From the NCBI GenBank assembly GCA_005879255.1, contig VBKY01000093.1, forward strand, positions 1 to 47,751: a stretch of DNA of 47,751 bases, in the 5' to 3' direction. Made by a program: the position numbers and the translations under genes. The stretch comes from Deltaproteobacteria bacterium (GTDB taxonomy: Bacteria; Desulfobacterota_B; Binatia; UBA9968). The notes below the pieces were generated by a model. It was not told where the DNA came from, did not search any database, and saw only the letters and a program-made list of their open reading frames with translations. Positions 16,308-25,880 of this stretch are shown piece by piece (position 1 is the first letter of the stretch; each line of letters opens with the position of its first letter).

Positions 16308-19300
16308 ATGGAGCAGACCTCCGACGACGACACCAAGCGCCTTCAAGACTGCATCAATGATCTGATGAGCGTTCAGGCGCTTCCCGCCGTTTGGAGCGGC
16401 CAGGAGCCGTCCCAGATTGTCGCCACTCTGCTCGATGTCTTGGTCTGCGTGCTGCGCCTCGACTTCGCCTACGCCCGGCTAAGCGCCGCAATTGACGGCT
16501 CGCCAATCGAACTGGTTCGTTTGCCTCAGGGCCGAACTCCAGAAGGTCGGCCGGAGCAAGTGAATCGCGTGCTCGAAGGTTGGTTCACAGCCGATCGACC
16601 CGACGCGCCATTTGTCGCGCCGAATCCATTCGGAGATGGAACGGTTTCAGTGGCGCCCTTTCGTCTACGCCTCCAGGATGAAATCGGCATATTAGTGGCG
16701 GCAACTACGCGAAACGATTTTCCGACTGCCACCGAGCTGATTCTGCTCCGAGTGGCGGTCAACCAGGCCGTGATTGGATTACAAGAGGCTCGCCGGCTGG
16801 CAGAGCAAAAGCGGACTGCTGATGAGCTCGAACGACGAGTCGCGGAGCGGACCGAGCACCTTAGCGCTGTCAACGAGGAGCTCAGAAGAGAAATTAATCG
16901 GCGTAAATGGGCGCGCGATGCTCTACAACAAAACCAGCAGCGGCTCCGGGCCATTTTGGACAATAGTTCTGTCCTAATGTTCATGAAAGACATCAACGGG
17001 CATTATTTGGATTGTAATTCTTCCTTTGAAAACCTCTGTGGCTTGAGTCGAGGTCAAATCATCGGCAAAACCGACAGGGAACTTTTCGCTGCAGAGCAAG
17101 CGGCTCAATATGAATCCAACGATCGCGAGATACTCAAGACCGGAACGCCGCTGGAGTTTGAGGGAACGGCGCTTCGCCCGGATGGATTACACACCAGCAT
17201 CGTGTCGAAGTTCCCGTTGCGCGACGGCGAAGATCGCATTTACGCCATCGTTGGCATTATTACCGACATTACGGAGCGCAAGCGGATGGAGCAGACGCTA
17301 CAGGAGAATCAGCAGCGCTTGCGCGTTGCGCTGGAATCCTCCCCCGTTGCGTTCACGATTCTGCGTGCCGCGCGTGATGATCGGTCGCACATCATCGATT
17401 TCCAGTGGTTGTATTTGAATCCAGTCGCGTCGCGGATCCTCGGGCGCGCGCCCGAGGAACTCATCGGGCGTCGGGTGCGCGAGGTGTTGCCGAACGGCTG
17501 GGAACCACCCGGGCTCTTTGAGTGCTTCGTGCAAGTAGTCAATACAGGTGAGCCTCAAGAAATTGAGGTTGCATCCGGACATAACGGCATCAACGGTTGG
17601 TTTCATAATATTGCCGCGAAACTGGGTGATGGCGTCGCCGTGTGGTTTACGGACGTCACCGAGCGCAAGCGGGCGGAGGAGGAGCTCCGGCGCAGTGAGG
17701 CCTTCCTGGCGGAGGGACAAAGAATCAGCCAAACGGGCAGTTGGGCAGTTAAACTTCCCTCCGAAGACGTCTTCTGGTCACACGAAATGTTTCGCATCTA
17801 CGGCCTCGATCCTGCGACGACGAAGCTTTCTCAAAAGATGGCTTTTCAACTGATTTATCCCGAAGATCGGTTGTTTGTGAAGCAGGCGTTCGAGCGGGCA
17901 CTTCGCGACAAAAGCGATTTTGCGGTTGAGCATCGTGCTATTCTTGCCGACGGGTCAATTAAACATCTCCACGCCTTGGGCCATGCCGTGTGCGATGCGT
18001 CTGACAATCTCACCGAGTTCGTCGGCACAGTGGTCGACATCACGGAGCGCAAGCGGGCAGAGCAGGCGCTCAGACAGTCGAGCAGACGGATCGAGAACAT
18101 CCTCGAGAGCATCACCGACGAGTTCAACGCATTCGACCGCGAGTGGCGCTTCACTTACGTCAACGAGCCGGCGTTGAAGTCTATCCGAAGAGCAAAGGGT
18201 GAAGCGCTAACGCGCGAAAAGATTCTGGGGAAGAACGTGTGGGAGGTGTTCCCCGAGCACGTGGGTTCCGTGTTCTACCAGAAGTACCACGAAGCCATGC
18301 GCGAGCAGAAGACCGTCTACTTCGAAGCGCTCTCCCCGGTGACTGGCAGATGGGTCGAAGTGAATGCCTACCTTTCTGAGGAGGGTTTGTCTGTCTACTA
18401 CCGAGACATCACCGACCGCAAGCAGGCAGAAGAGCAACGCGCCTACCACGCCCACCTGCTGGAAAACGTGCACGATGCGGTCATCGCTACAGATGAGCGG
18501 TTCGTTCTGACAGCCTGGAATAAAGGCGCCGAGCAGATGTACGGCTGGAGGGCGGATGAGGTGTTGGGGCGAAGTGTTTTGGAAGTTGTTCCTTGGGATG
18601 GTAGCGCTGAGGAACGTGCCAAGGCCGACCGTGAGCTGGCCGAGACGGGTCGGCGGCGCGCCGAAATCATCACGTACCGTAAGGACGGCACGCCGGTCTA
18701 CGCCGAAGGCAGGAGCGTCGCCTTGCGAGACGGGCAGGGCCGAATCACGGGCTACCTGGGCATTAACCGGGACATCACCGAGCGCAAGCGGGCGGAGAAG
18801 GAGCGCGCGCAGTTGTTGCGTCGGCTCATGGCCGCGCAGGAGGATGAGCGTCGGCGCATCGCGCGTGAGATGCACGATCAGTTTGGGCAGGCGGTCAGCG
18901 CGCTCACCTTAAAACTCGCGGCGCTTAAAGGCGCACACGGCGGGCAAACTGAGCTTGGCGAGCAATTCCTTGCCTTAGAAGCGATTGTGAAACAACTCGA
19001 CGCTGATGTTGATTTCCTCATCTGGGAAATGCGGCCGACCGCACTGGATGATCTCGGCCTCGTGGTCGCCCTCTCTAATTACGTCGAGAATTGGTCGAAG
19101 CATTTCGGGGTCCATGCCGAAGTGCACGCGAGCGGGATGGAGAAGGACCGTCTAACCAGCGAAGTGGAGACGGTGCTTTATCGTGTAACGCAGGAAGCCC
19201 TGACCAACATCGCCAAACATGCCAGGGCCGGAAATGTGGACATCCTCCTCGAACGCCGCTCGGATCACGTCTCGCTCATCATCGAAGACGACGGCATCGG

Positions 19301-19502
19301 TTTCGACGCCGAGAAAGCATTCGCTACAGTTCCTACGGGGTTGGGTTTGATCGGCATGCGCGAGCGCGCTTCACTGGTTGGCGGAACGCTGGAGATCGAA
19401 TCGCATCCGGGCAATGGCGCCACCATCGTTGTACGCATCCGCGCGCCTCTGGGTCCGAAGCGAGAGGAGCAAAATGAAAAAATTGAGTATTCTCTTAGCT
19501 GA
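16308..19502 (+). CDS. GAF/multi-PAS sensor histidine kinase (NarL-type, HisKA_3)
   Basis: This soluble kinase of 1064 aa has an N-terminal GAF-like domain (RLQDCINDLMSVQALPA) shared with the activator at 23915, a short coiled coil, then five PAS domains (AILDNSSVLMFMKDINGHYL; ALESSPVAFTILRAARDD; FLAEGQRISQTGSWAVKLP; ESITDEFNAFDREWRFTYV; LENVHDAVIATDERFVLTAW), most ending in a TDITERKRAE-type linker. The dimerisation/phospho-acceptor domain is HisKA_3 (ERRRIAREMHDQFGQAVSAL), followed by HATPase_c (LTNIAKHA; IEDDGIGF; GLGLIGMRERA). It has no transmembrane segment, so it probably senses cytoplasmic redox, gas or metabolite cues. It overlaps the downstream regulator by 29 nt. Confidence 0.93.
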   Translation: MEQTSDDDTKRLQDCINDLMSVQALPAVWSGQEPSQIVATLLDVLVCVLRLDFAYARLSAAIDGSPIELVRLPQGRTPEGRPEQVNRVLEGWFTADRPDAPFVAPNPFGDGTVSVAPFRLRLQDEIGILVAATTRNDFPTATELILLRVAVNQAVIGLQEARRLAEQKRTADELERRVAERTEHLSAVNEELRREINRRKWARDALQQNQQRLRAILDNSSVLMFMKDINGHYLDCNSSFENLCGLSRGQIIGKTDRELFAAEQAAQYESNDREILKTGTPLEFEGTALRPDGLHTSIVSKFPLRDGEDRIYAIVGIITDITERKRMEQTLQENQQRLRVALESSPVAFTILRAARDDRSHIIDFQWLYLNPVASRILGRAPEELIGRRVREVLPNGWEPPGLFECFVQVVNTGEPQEIEVASGHNGINGWFHNIAAKLGDGVAVWFTDVTERKRAEEELRRSEAFLAEGQRISQTGSWAVKLPSEDVFWSHEMFRIYGLDPATTKLSQKMAFQLIYPEDRLFVKQAFERALRDKSDFAVEHRAILADGSIKHLHALGHAVCDASDNLTEFVGTVVDITERKRAEQALRQSSRRIENILESITDEFNAFDREWRFTYVNEPALKSIRRAKGEALTREKILGKNVWEVFPEHVGSVFYQKYHEAMREQKTVYFEALSPVTGRWVEVNAYLSEEGLSVYYRDITDRKQAEEQRAYHAHLLENVHDAVIATDERFVLTAWNKGAEQMYGWRADEVLGRSVLEVVPWDGSAEERAKADRELAETGRRRAEIITYRKDGTPVYAEGRSVALRDGQGRITGYLGINRDITERKRAEKERAQLLRRLMAAQEDERRRIAREMHDQFGQAVSALTLKLAALKGAHGGQTELGEQFLALEAIVKQLDADVDFLIWEMRPTALDDLGLVVALSNYVENWSKHFGVHAEVHASGMEKDRLTSEVETVLYRVTQEALTNIAKHARAGNVDILLERRSDHVSLIIEDDGIGFDAEKAFATVPTGLGLIGMRERASLVGGTLEIESHPGNGATIVVRIRAPLGPKREEQNEKIEYSLS

Positions 19503-20127
19503 CGATCACAAAATAGTGCGCGAAGGATTACGGATGCTCGTCAACGCGCAAGCAGACATGGAAGTAGTCGGCGAAGCCGACAACGGGCGCATGGCAATAA
19601 CCGTGGTCCGGCAGCTTGAGCCGGATGTCGTCGTCATGGATGTCTCGATGCCTGAGCTCAACGGGCTCGAAGCCACGGAACGGTTAAAGAGACTATGTCC
19701 GGGCATCAAAATCTTGGTCCTGACGCGCCACGCGGACGACGGCTACTTGCAGCGAATGTTACAGGCTGGCGCGAGCGGTTACGTTCTGAAACGAAGTGCT
19801 TCTGAGGAACTGGTGCGCGCGATTCGCTATGTCGTCGCCGGTAAGACCTACCTCGATCCGGCAGTGACCGCTACAGTCGTAGGCAGCGCACTTGGAAGAC
19901 ATTTCGCTCGCGGTTCGCCGCCCAAAAAGACCTTGAGCCTGCGCGAAGAGGAAGTTTTGCGCCTCGTCGCGAGGGGATACTTGAACAAAGAGGTCGCTGC
20001 CCGCCTCGAGATCAGCATCAAGACCGCCGAGGCGCACAAAGCCAACGCCATGCAGAAAATGGGCATGAAGAGCCGCATCGACATCGTGCGCTACGCGGTC
20101 CTCGAAGGTTGGCTGGACGACACCTGA
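19474..20127 (+). CDS. NarL/FixJ-family response regulator
   Basis: The receiver domain has ILLADDHKIVREGLR at the N-terminus, phospho-Asp in DVVVMDVSMPELNG and Lys in GYVLKRSA. The LuxR-type HTH is LSLREEEVLRLVARGYLNKEVAARL with a recognition region ISIKTAEAHKANAMQKM. The ATG at 19474 with GAGAGGAGC upstream lies inside the 3' end of the kinase gene, so the two are translationally coupled partners. The last residues (LEGWLDDT) are normal for the family. Target genes are unknown. Confidence 0.93.
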   Translation: MKKLSILLADDHKIVREGLRMLVNAQADMEVVGEADNGRMAITVVRQLEPDVVVMDVSMPELNGLEATERLKRLCPGIKILVLTRHADDGYLQRMLQAGASGYVLKRSASEELVRAIRYVVAGKTYLDPAVTATVVGSALGRHFARGSPPKKTLSLREEEVLRLVARGYLNKEVAARLEISIKTAEAHKANAMQKMGMKSRIDIVRYAVLEGWLDDT

Positions 20128-20283
20128 TTTTTCAACAAACTTTACCCTCTTCCACCCTCAGGAAAAACCCACGCAGGTTCCCGCTTTCCCTAACTGCGAA
20201 AATCTCTCCACGGAGATAAAATGCTGGAGCGTTAGTTTACGAGCGTCATAGCGCGTGAAGCTGGGAACTTGCGTGTGCGACCG

Positions 20284-20299
20284 TGGACGCCCTTTTGCA
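20284..20299 (+). promoter_or_regulatory. Sigma-54 promoter for the MEDS-PAS kinase
   Basis: TGGACGCCCTTTTGCA has GG/GC at 10-nt spacing and a perfect TTGCA -12 box. It overlaps the first codons of the long open frame (20283), which argues that translation starts later, at 20553. The 20128-20552 region otherwise holds no gene; a degenerate TTACGAGCGTCATA lies about 47 nt upstream. Confidence 0.6.
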
Positions 20300-20552
20300 C
20301 GAAGTTTGCGCGCATGAAGCCTGGAGCTTGGGGGCGATTAGCATTTCCACACGGACATCATTAAGTCTTAACCGACCGGTCAGCAATGGAGGAATCATTA
20401 TTGGGAAGCGGCATTCGAGAGCAGGAAATCATCGGCAATCAAACCGCCTCGGCATGGCTGCCGGGGGGGAGGAGATTAAATTTTCGTGCCCGGATGCGGC
20501 ACGCGGTAGTCCAGCGCAACCATTTTACCAACCAGAGAAGATAGTGACCGCG

Positions 20553-23165
20553 ATGGCAACGGAGCTGCGTAAACCTGGAATTAGCCTTCTCGGCGACCTG
20601 CCCTGGGGCACACACTTTTGCCATTTCTACGAGACCAAAGAGGATCTGCTTCATGCGGTGGTGCCCTATTTCAAAGCGGGTTTGGAATCTAACGAGTGCT
20701 GCGTTTGGGTAGTTTCTGAACCCGTGTCGGAGGAAGAAGCGAGGGATGCGTTGAGGGCGGTTGTTCCCGATCTCGCGCGCTACGAGGGCAACGGCAGTGT
20801 CGAAATTCTTATGGGACGGGACTGGTATTTTACAGAGGGCGTTTTTGATCGACAGAGAGTTTCAAGCGGTTGGATCGAAAAGCTCAATCGAGCGCTTGCT
20901 CGAGGATATGACGGGATGAGGGTGTCGGGAGACGCATTCTGGTTTGGCAGCACATACTGGAAAGATTTCTGCGAGTACGAGAAGGACCTGAACGAGTTTG
21001 TCAAAGACAAGCCCATGACTGTCTTGTGTACCTACTCGCTTCCGTCGAGCAACGCCGGTGAACTCCTTGATGTATCCCCTATGCATCACTTTGCTATAGC
21101 AACGCGAAACGGAAACTCGGCGGTTATCGAACCTCCCGGTGCTACGCCCGAGCGTAAGCGCGTTGAAGGGTTGCTCCGAGAGGGTAATGAGAGAGTCGAG
21201 ATGATCCTCGACAGCATAACGGATAACTTCTTTGGTTTAAGCAAGGACTGGCGATTTACGTATTTCAACAAGCATGCTGCAGAGCAAATGAGAGTCCTCG
21301 GCAAAGACCCCGCACGACTTATCGGGAAAGTGCTGTGGGAGGAGTTTCCGTACGTGCCCAACGAGGTCACGCTCCGTCGCGTCATGTCCGAGCGAGTAGC
21401 GATCACCGACGAGATCTATTATTATCCGCCGTTGGGCGAGTGGGTGGAGAATCACATGTACCCGAGCCACGACGGCGGACTGGTGACATTTCAGAAATAC
21501 GTCACCGAGCGCAAGCGCGCGGAAGAAGGATTGCGGCGCAGCGAGGCCTTCCTGGCGGAGGGACAAAGAATTAGCCACACGGGCAGTTGGTCAGTGAAAC
21601 TCCCGTCCGAAGAGGTCTTCTGGTCACAGGAGGCGTTTCGCGTCTACGGCCTCGATCCTGGCACGACGAAGCTTTCTCGACAGCTAGCTTTTCAACTGAT
21701 TCACCCCGAAGATCGGCCGTTTGTGCAGGAGGCGTTCGAGCGGGCACTTCGCGACAAAAGCGATTATTCGGTTGAGCATCGTGCCATCCTTGCCGACGGT
21801 TCGATTAAATATTTCCACGCTCTGGGCCACCCGGTGTTGAACGAGTTCGGCGACCTCGTTGAATACATCGGTACGGTCATGGACATCACCGAGCGCAAGC
21901 GCAGTGAGCAACGTCTGGCCGTGCAGTACGCCGTCACGCGCATCTTGGCTGAATCCAACACCCTCGCCGCGGCGACCCCGGACCTGCTGCGAGCTATCGG
22001 TGAAAACATGCAATTAGATTGGGGCGCACTTTGGATCGTCGATCGCCAAGCAGCCATGATCGGTTGCCAGAATATCTGGCACGCGCCGAATCTAGAGGCT
22101 GCGGAGTTCAACGCGATCAGCCGCAAGACCAGATTCACGTTCGGCCAAGGCTTTCCGGGGCAGGTCTGGCAAAGATCCGAAAGTATCTGGTCCGAATCTA
22201 TCTGGACTGATGACGCCATGAAGAACCCCAATTACGTGCGCGCGCCCATCGCAGCCAGCATGGGCTTGCGTACAGCTATTGGGTTTCCCCTTGTGGTCGC
22301 CGGCGAACCCTTCGGTGTTATTGAATTCTTCGGTCGTGCAGTTGCGCGGCCCGACAAGGAACAAGTTGCAACGCTGTCGGCCATTCGGAGCCAAATCAGT
22401 CAGTTCGTTGAGCGCAGGGGCGCAGAAGAAGGACTGCATGCTGCACGGGCGGAGCTGGCGCGCATCTCGCGGGTCATGACAATGGGGCAACTGACGGCCT
22501 CGATCGCCCATGAAGTGAGCCAGCCCCTCGCCGCCATCGCTATTAACGCCAATGCCGGCCTTGGCTGGTTGGCAGGGACAACCCCAAACCTCGATAACGC
22601 GCGGGGAGCCTTACACCGTATTATCAGAGACGGAAATCGGGCGGGCGATGTCATCACGCGGATTCGGATGCTGTTGAGGGAGAACGACGCAGCCAAAGAG
22701 CGGCTGGACATCAACGAGGTCATTCAAGAAGTTGTTGCCCTTGTGCAGGATGAAATACGAAGACATGGGGCGGCGTTCCGAATGGAACTGGCCGACAATC
22801 TCCCGTCCGTGCTGGGAGATCGCGTGCAGTTGCAGCAGGTGGTGCTCAACCTGATCATGAACGGAATTGAGACCATGAGCGAGATTACAGACCGACCGCG
22901 GGAGTTGATCCTCAAAACGCAGCAGGATGAAGTCGATAAGGTGTGTGTCACGGTTCAAGACTCGGGTATAGGCATTGACCCGCAAAGTCTCGCACGGATT
23001 TTTGAAGCCTTTTACACAACCAAGCCGCAGGGGATGGGGATAGGATTGTCGATCAGTCGCTCCATTATTGAGTCGCACGGCGGACGACTCTGGGCAGCGC
23101 CGAATGATGGCCCGGGCGCTACGTTCCAATTTACCTTGCCCATTTCTAAACCCGGCGCGTCCTGA
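20553..23165 (+). CDS. MEDS-PAS-PAS-GAF sensor histidine kinase
   Basis: The N-terminal MEDS domain (DcmR-type sensory domain) runs from about 10 to 190: [31 protein letters not shown], and the conserved cysteine in MTVLCTYSLPSS. Then come a PAS domain (ILDSITDNFFGLSKDWRFTY), a second PAS domain about 80% identical by eye to one in the upstream kinase (FLAEGQRISHTGSWSVKLP), a GAF domain (about 545-700), and HisKA with phospho-His in SIAHEVSQPLAAIAINA followed by HATPase (VVLNLIMNGIETM; DSGIGIDP; GMGIGLSISRSI). The kinase core resembles FixL/DctB types. It is soluble. A sigma-54 promoter lies upstream. The MEDS start at 20553 is chosen over the open frame from 20283. Confidence 0.88.
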   Translation: MATELRKPGISLLGDLPWGTHFCHFYETKEDLLHAVVPYFKAGLESNECCVWVVSEPVSEEEARDALRAVVPDLARYEGNGSVEILMGRDWYFTEGVFDRQRVSSGWIEKLNRALARGYDGMRVSGDAFWFGSTYWKDFCEYEKDLNEFVKDKPMTVLCTYSLPSSNAGELLDVSPMHHFAIATRNGNSAVIEPPGATPERKRVEGLLREGNERVEMILDSITDNFFGLSKDWRFTYFNKHAAEQMRVLGKDPARLIGKVLWEEFPYVPNEVTLRRVMSERVAITDEIYYYPPLGEWVENHMYPSHDGGLVTFQKYVTERKRAEEGLRRSEAFLAEGQRISHTGSWSVKLPSEEVFWSQEAFRVYGLDPGTTKLSRQLAFQLIHPEDRPFVQEAFERALRDKSDYSVEHRAILADGSIKYFHALGHPVLNEFGDLVEYIGTVMDITERKRSEQRLAVQYAVTRILAESNTLAAATPDLLRAIGENMQLDWGALWIVDRQAAMIGCQNIWHAPNLEAAEFNAISRKTRFTFGQGFPGQVWQRSESIWSESIWTDDAMKNPNYVRAPIAASMGLRTAIGFPLVVAGEPFGVIEFFGRAVARPDKEQVATLSAIRSQISQFVERRGAEEGLHAARAELARISRVMTMGQLTASIAHEVSQPLAAIAINANAGLGWLAGTTPNLDNARGALHRIIRDGNRAGDVITRIRMLLRENDAAKERLDINEVIQEVVALVQDEIRRHGAAFRMELADNLPSVLGDRVQLQQVVLNLIMNGIETMSEITDRPRELILKTQQDEVDKVCVTVQDSGIGIDPQSLARIFEAFYTTKPQGMGIGLSISRSIIESHGGRLWAAPNDGPGATFQFTLPISKPGAS

Positions 23166-23227
23166 AGCTAGCTGAGAATTGTTTCTAGGTGATACTAGCC
23201 GACCTACTCATGTGAACGGAGAACGCT

Positions 23228-23896
23228 ATGGCCGAGTCTCAAGGAGCGAGTGAGAGCGAACCGCCGATTCGGTTCGCCGGTTCAGTCCTCGGCACGCAGC
23301 GTCATGTCTGCGCGTTCTTTCATAGCCCGGACGAGGAGTATCGGATGCTGCTTCCGTTCATCAAAGAAGGATTCGAGCGCGGCGAGAAGGCCTTCCATAT
23401 CGTCGATCCCAGGCTGCGTGATGAACACTTAAGGCGGTTGGAGACCGCCGGCATCGATGTAGCGGCAGCGGAAAAGAGCGGCCAATTCGAGCTGCGCAAT
23501 TGGGCTGAAGCGTATCTGCGCGACGGCCACTTCGATCAGGATAGGATGCTTGCTCTGATCCAAGAAGTACTGGAGGGAGGAAGACAGCAAGGCTTTCTGC
23601 TGACTCGTCTAATTGCCCATATGGAATGGGCCCTGGAAGACCGGCCGGGGGTTAATGACCTGGTGGAGTACGAGACCAGACTGAACTATATCTTGCCCCG
23701 GTATAAAGACCCCGTCATATGAACGTACGATCTCGCCAAGTTTGGCGCGGATATCGTTGTTGATATTATGCGGACTCATCCGATGATCATTATCGGAGGT
23801 ATTCTTCAGGAGAACCCGTTTTTCGTTCCGCCGGATGAGTTCTTGCGGGAGCTGCGTGAACGCGCTGCCATGCACAAAGGATCCCCCACAAGTTAG
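23228..23896 (+). CDS. Stand-alone MEDS-domain sensory protein; predicted selenoprotein
   Basis: This single-domain protein resembles the DcmR/MEDS sensory fold: HVCAFFHSPDEEYRMLLPFI, FERGEKAFHIVDP, then LLTRLIAHMEWALEDRPGV. After RYKDPVI the frame meets TGA at 23720-23722 and continues for 57 further residues (TYDLAKFGADIVVDIMRTHP ... NPFFVPPDEF) to TAG at 23894. Paralogues in this window read DPVICAYD, MMCTYPL and VLCTYSL here, so TGA replaces a conserved Cys (predicted Sec165, 222 aa). A hairpin follows 16 nt after the TGA. The extended frame ends immediately before the next gene. The ligand is unknown; DcmR itself responds to dichloromethane. Confidence 0.8.
23730..23752 (+). other. Candidate bacterial SECIS hairpin (MEDS gene)
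   Basis: CGCCA-AGUU-UGGCG (23734-23747) forms a perfect 5-bp stem with the loop starting 16 nt after the UGA and G in the second loop position. Outside it AUC/GAU pairs resume after an asymmetric bulge with a U (23733), similar to the bulged U of the E. coli fdhF element. Confidence 0.65.
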
Positions 23897-23914
23897 TTGA
23901 CGACAAAAGTGGAG

Positions 23915-25555
23915 ATGGAACATACAGCCGATGAGATCGGGCGGCTTCAAGGCTGCATCAATAATCTAATCAGCGTGCTAGCCCTTCCCGCCATCTGGAG
24001 TGGACAGGAACCTGCATACATTCTGGGTACTTTGCTCGACGCTCTACTGGGTATGCTGCGCCTGGACTTTATTTATGCACAGCTGACCGATTCGATTCCC
24101 GGCTCACCCATTGAAATGGTCCGTTTGGCTCAGCGCCGAACTTCGGCTGCTGAGCCTCAGCAAATGGGCCAAGCGCTCAACCGCTGGTTGACAGGCGACC
24201 CGCCACCGGCGCGTTTGGTGGTGCCGAATCCCATCGGAAGAGGAGAGGTCTCTATCGCGCCGTTGCGGCTCGGGCTTCTGGACGAAGTCGGACTATTAGT
24301 CTCAGGCTCCGAGCGGGCGGATTTCCCGACCGAGATCGAAATGCTCCTCCTGCGAGTAGCAGCGAACCAGGCGACGATTGGGTTGCAAGAGGCTCGAGAC
24401 ATCACCGAACGCAAACGAGCCGCGGATATACTCGAGCAGCGCGTCGATGAACGGACCAGACAACTCACAGCTGTCAACGAAGAGCTAAGACAGGCAAGAG
24501 TTACATTGGAAAAAGCCTTCGAAGAGATCAAAGCACTGAAAGACCGTCTCTACCATGAAAATGTGGCGCTGAGAGAAGAAATCGACCGGACATGGATGTT
24601 CGAGGAAATTGTCGGCTCATCGCGGGCGATGCGGGCCGTGCTTTCACGCGTCGCCAAAGTTGCTCCCACGGATTCCACGGTTCTCATCACGGGGGAAACG
24701 GGTACTGGAAAGGAACTTATTGCTCGTGCTATCCACAATCGCTCAAACCGCGCCGGTCAGGCTTTCGTGGCCTTTAATTGCGCCGGCATCCCACCCTCCT
24801 TGATCGCTGCGGAATTATTCGGTCATGAGAAAGGAGCCTTCACCGGAGCACAGCAGCGACGCCTCGGGCGCTTTGAGCTGGGTGAGGGCGGGACAATTTT
24901 CCTGGACGAAGTTGGCGAGCTGCCCGCGGAAACGCAGATTGCCTTGTTGCGAGTAATCCAGGAGCGGGAGTTTGAACGAGTCGGCGGGAGTCAGCCGATT
25001 TCAGCCAATGTTAGAATCATTGCCGCCACCAACCGCAACTTGCAGGACGCCATTGGGGCGGGCGCCTTTCGGCTGGACTTATTTTATCGACTGAACGTAT
25101 TCCCGATCGAGGTACCTCCTTTGCGTGAGCGGAGAGAGGACATTCCCCTGTTGCTCGAGTATTTCGTTAAGCGTTATGCCGATAAGGCAGGCAAGAGTTT
25201 ACGCAGCGTCGAAAAGAAAACGATAGAACTATTCAAGTCTTATCACTGGCCAGGCAACATTCGAGAGCTGCAAAATGTGATCGAGCGATCTGTCATTGTC
25301 TGCGAGAGTGAAATCTTTTCGGTTGACGAGAACTGGCTATCTAAGGCATCGCTTGAGCCGCACCGACGATCAGGTACTCTTTCCGAAATGCTGCTCGAAC
25401 AGGAAAAGAGAATCATCGAGTCTGCACTGGCTGAAAGCAAGGGCAGAATCGCAGGTCGTTTCGGAGCAGCCGCCAATCTGGGAATACCCTCCTCCACACT
25501 CGAATCAAAGATTAGGACGCTTAAAATTAAGAAAACCCGTTTCATGTCGGACTAG
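23915..25555 (+). CDS. GAF-domain sigma-54-dependent activator
   Basis: Residues 1-165 form a GAF-like sensory domain nearly matching the start of the kinase at 16308 (GRLQGCINNLISVLALPAIW). A coiled coil (about 170-225) with VDERTRQLTAVNEELRQAR follows, then the AAA+ sigma54-interaction domain with [14 protein letters not shown] and [12 protein letters not shown], and a C-terminal HTH ([20 protein letters not shown]). There is no receiver domain, so it is controlled by ligand or by partner proteins. The frame opens with TTG at 23897, directly after the MEDS stop; the ATG at 23915 matches the homologous start of the 16308 kinase. It is probably cotranscribed with the Sec-containing MEDS gene. 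Confidence 0.92.
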   Translation: MEHTADEIGRLQGCINNLISVLALPAIWSGQEPAYILGTLLDALLGMLRLDFIYAQLTDSIPGSPIEMVRLAQRRTSAAEPQQMGQALNRWLTGDPPPARLVVPNPIGRGEVSIAPLRLGLLDEVGLLVSGSERADFPTEIEMLLLRVAANQATIGLQEARDITERKRAADILEQRVDERTRQLTAVNEELRQARVTLEKAFEEIKALKDRLYHENVALREEIDRTWMFEEIVGSSRAMRAVLSRVAKVAPTDSTVLITGETGTGKELIARAIHNRSNRAGQAFVAFNCAGIPPSLIAAELFGHEKGAFTGAQQRRLGRFELGEGGTIFLDEVGELPAETQIALLRVIQEREFERVGGSQPISANVRIIAATNRNLQDAIGAGAFRLDLFYRLNVFPIEVPPLRERREDIPLLLEYFVKRYADKAGKSLRSVEKKTIELFKSYHWPGNIRELQNVIERSVIVCESEIFSVDENWLSKASLEPHRRSGTLSEMLLEQEKRIIESALAESKGRIAGRFGAAANLGIPSSTLESKIRTLKIKKTRFMSD

Positions 25556-25692
25556 TGTCATTTCCCGTGTTTGACATTTCTAATTTCTAGCTCACATCGT
25601 ACACAGTCAACGAAGAAGCAGCCGTATTTTGTTCTGAATGACCGGCTGAATTTTTGGGAGTCACGCTATCTCTCGTGACAGCCAATCGATGC

Positions 25693-25712
25693 GCTGTCGA
25701 TATATCAACAGT
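25693..25712. promoter_or_regulatory. Imperfect palindrome GCTGTCGATATATCAACAGT
   Basis: This matches the perfect palindrome at 26435-26454 with two changes. It lies about 105 nt upstream of the sigma-54 promoter of the receiver gene, a suitable place for an enhancer. The rest of 25556-25880 has no gene. Confidence 0.55.
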
Positions 25713-25807
25713 CAGTGTGCGGATCGCAGCCGGTGCGAATGCTAGCTAGAATCATCAACCGCTCACTTACAAATGATTTTCCGATAGAAGCACACCTTGC
25801 TTCTGGC

Positions 25808-25823
25808 TGGCATAGGAGTTGCC
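25808..25823 (+). promoter_or_regulatory. Sigma-54 promoter for the single-domain receiver
   Basis: TGGCATAGGAGTTGCC has good -24 and -12 boxes at the correct spacing. A transcript start near 25834 fits translation from the ATG at 25881 and excludes the longer frame from 25797. Confidence 0.65.
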
Positions 25824-25880
25824 TGTACGTTTGGAAGAAACCGATTAGCTGGCATCTTCTGGGATACTCGAGCTATTCCC

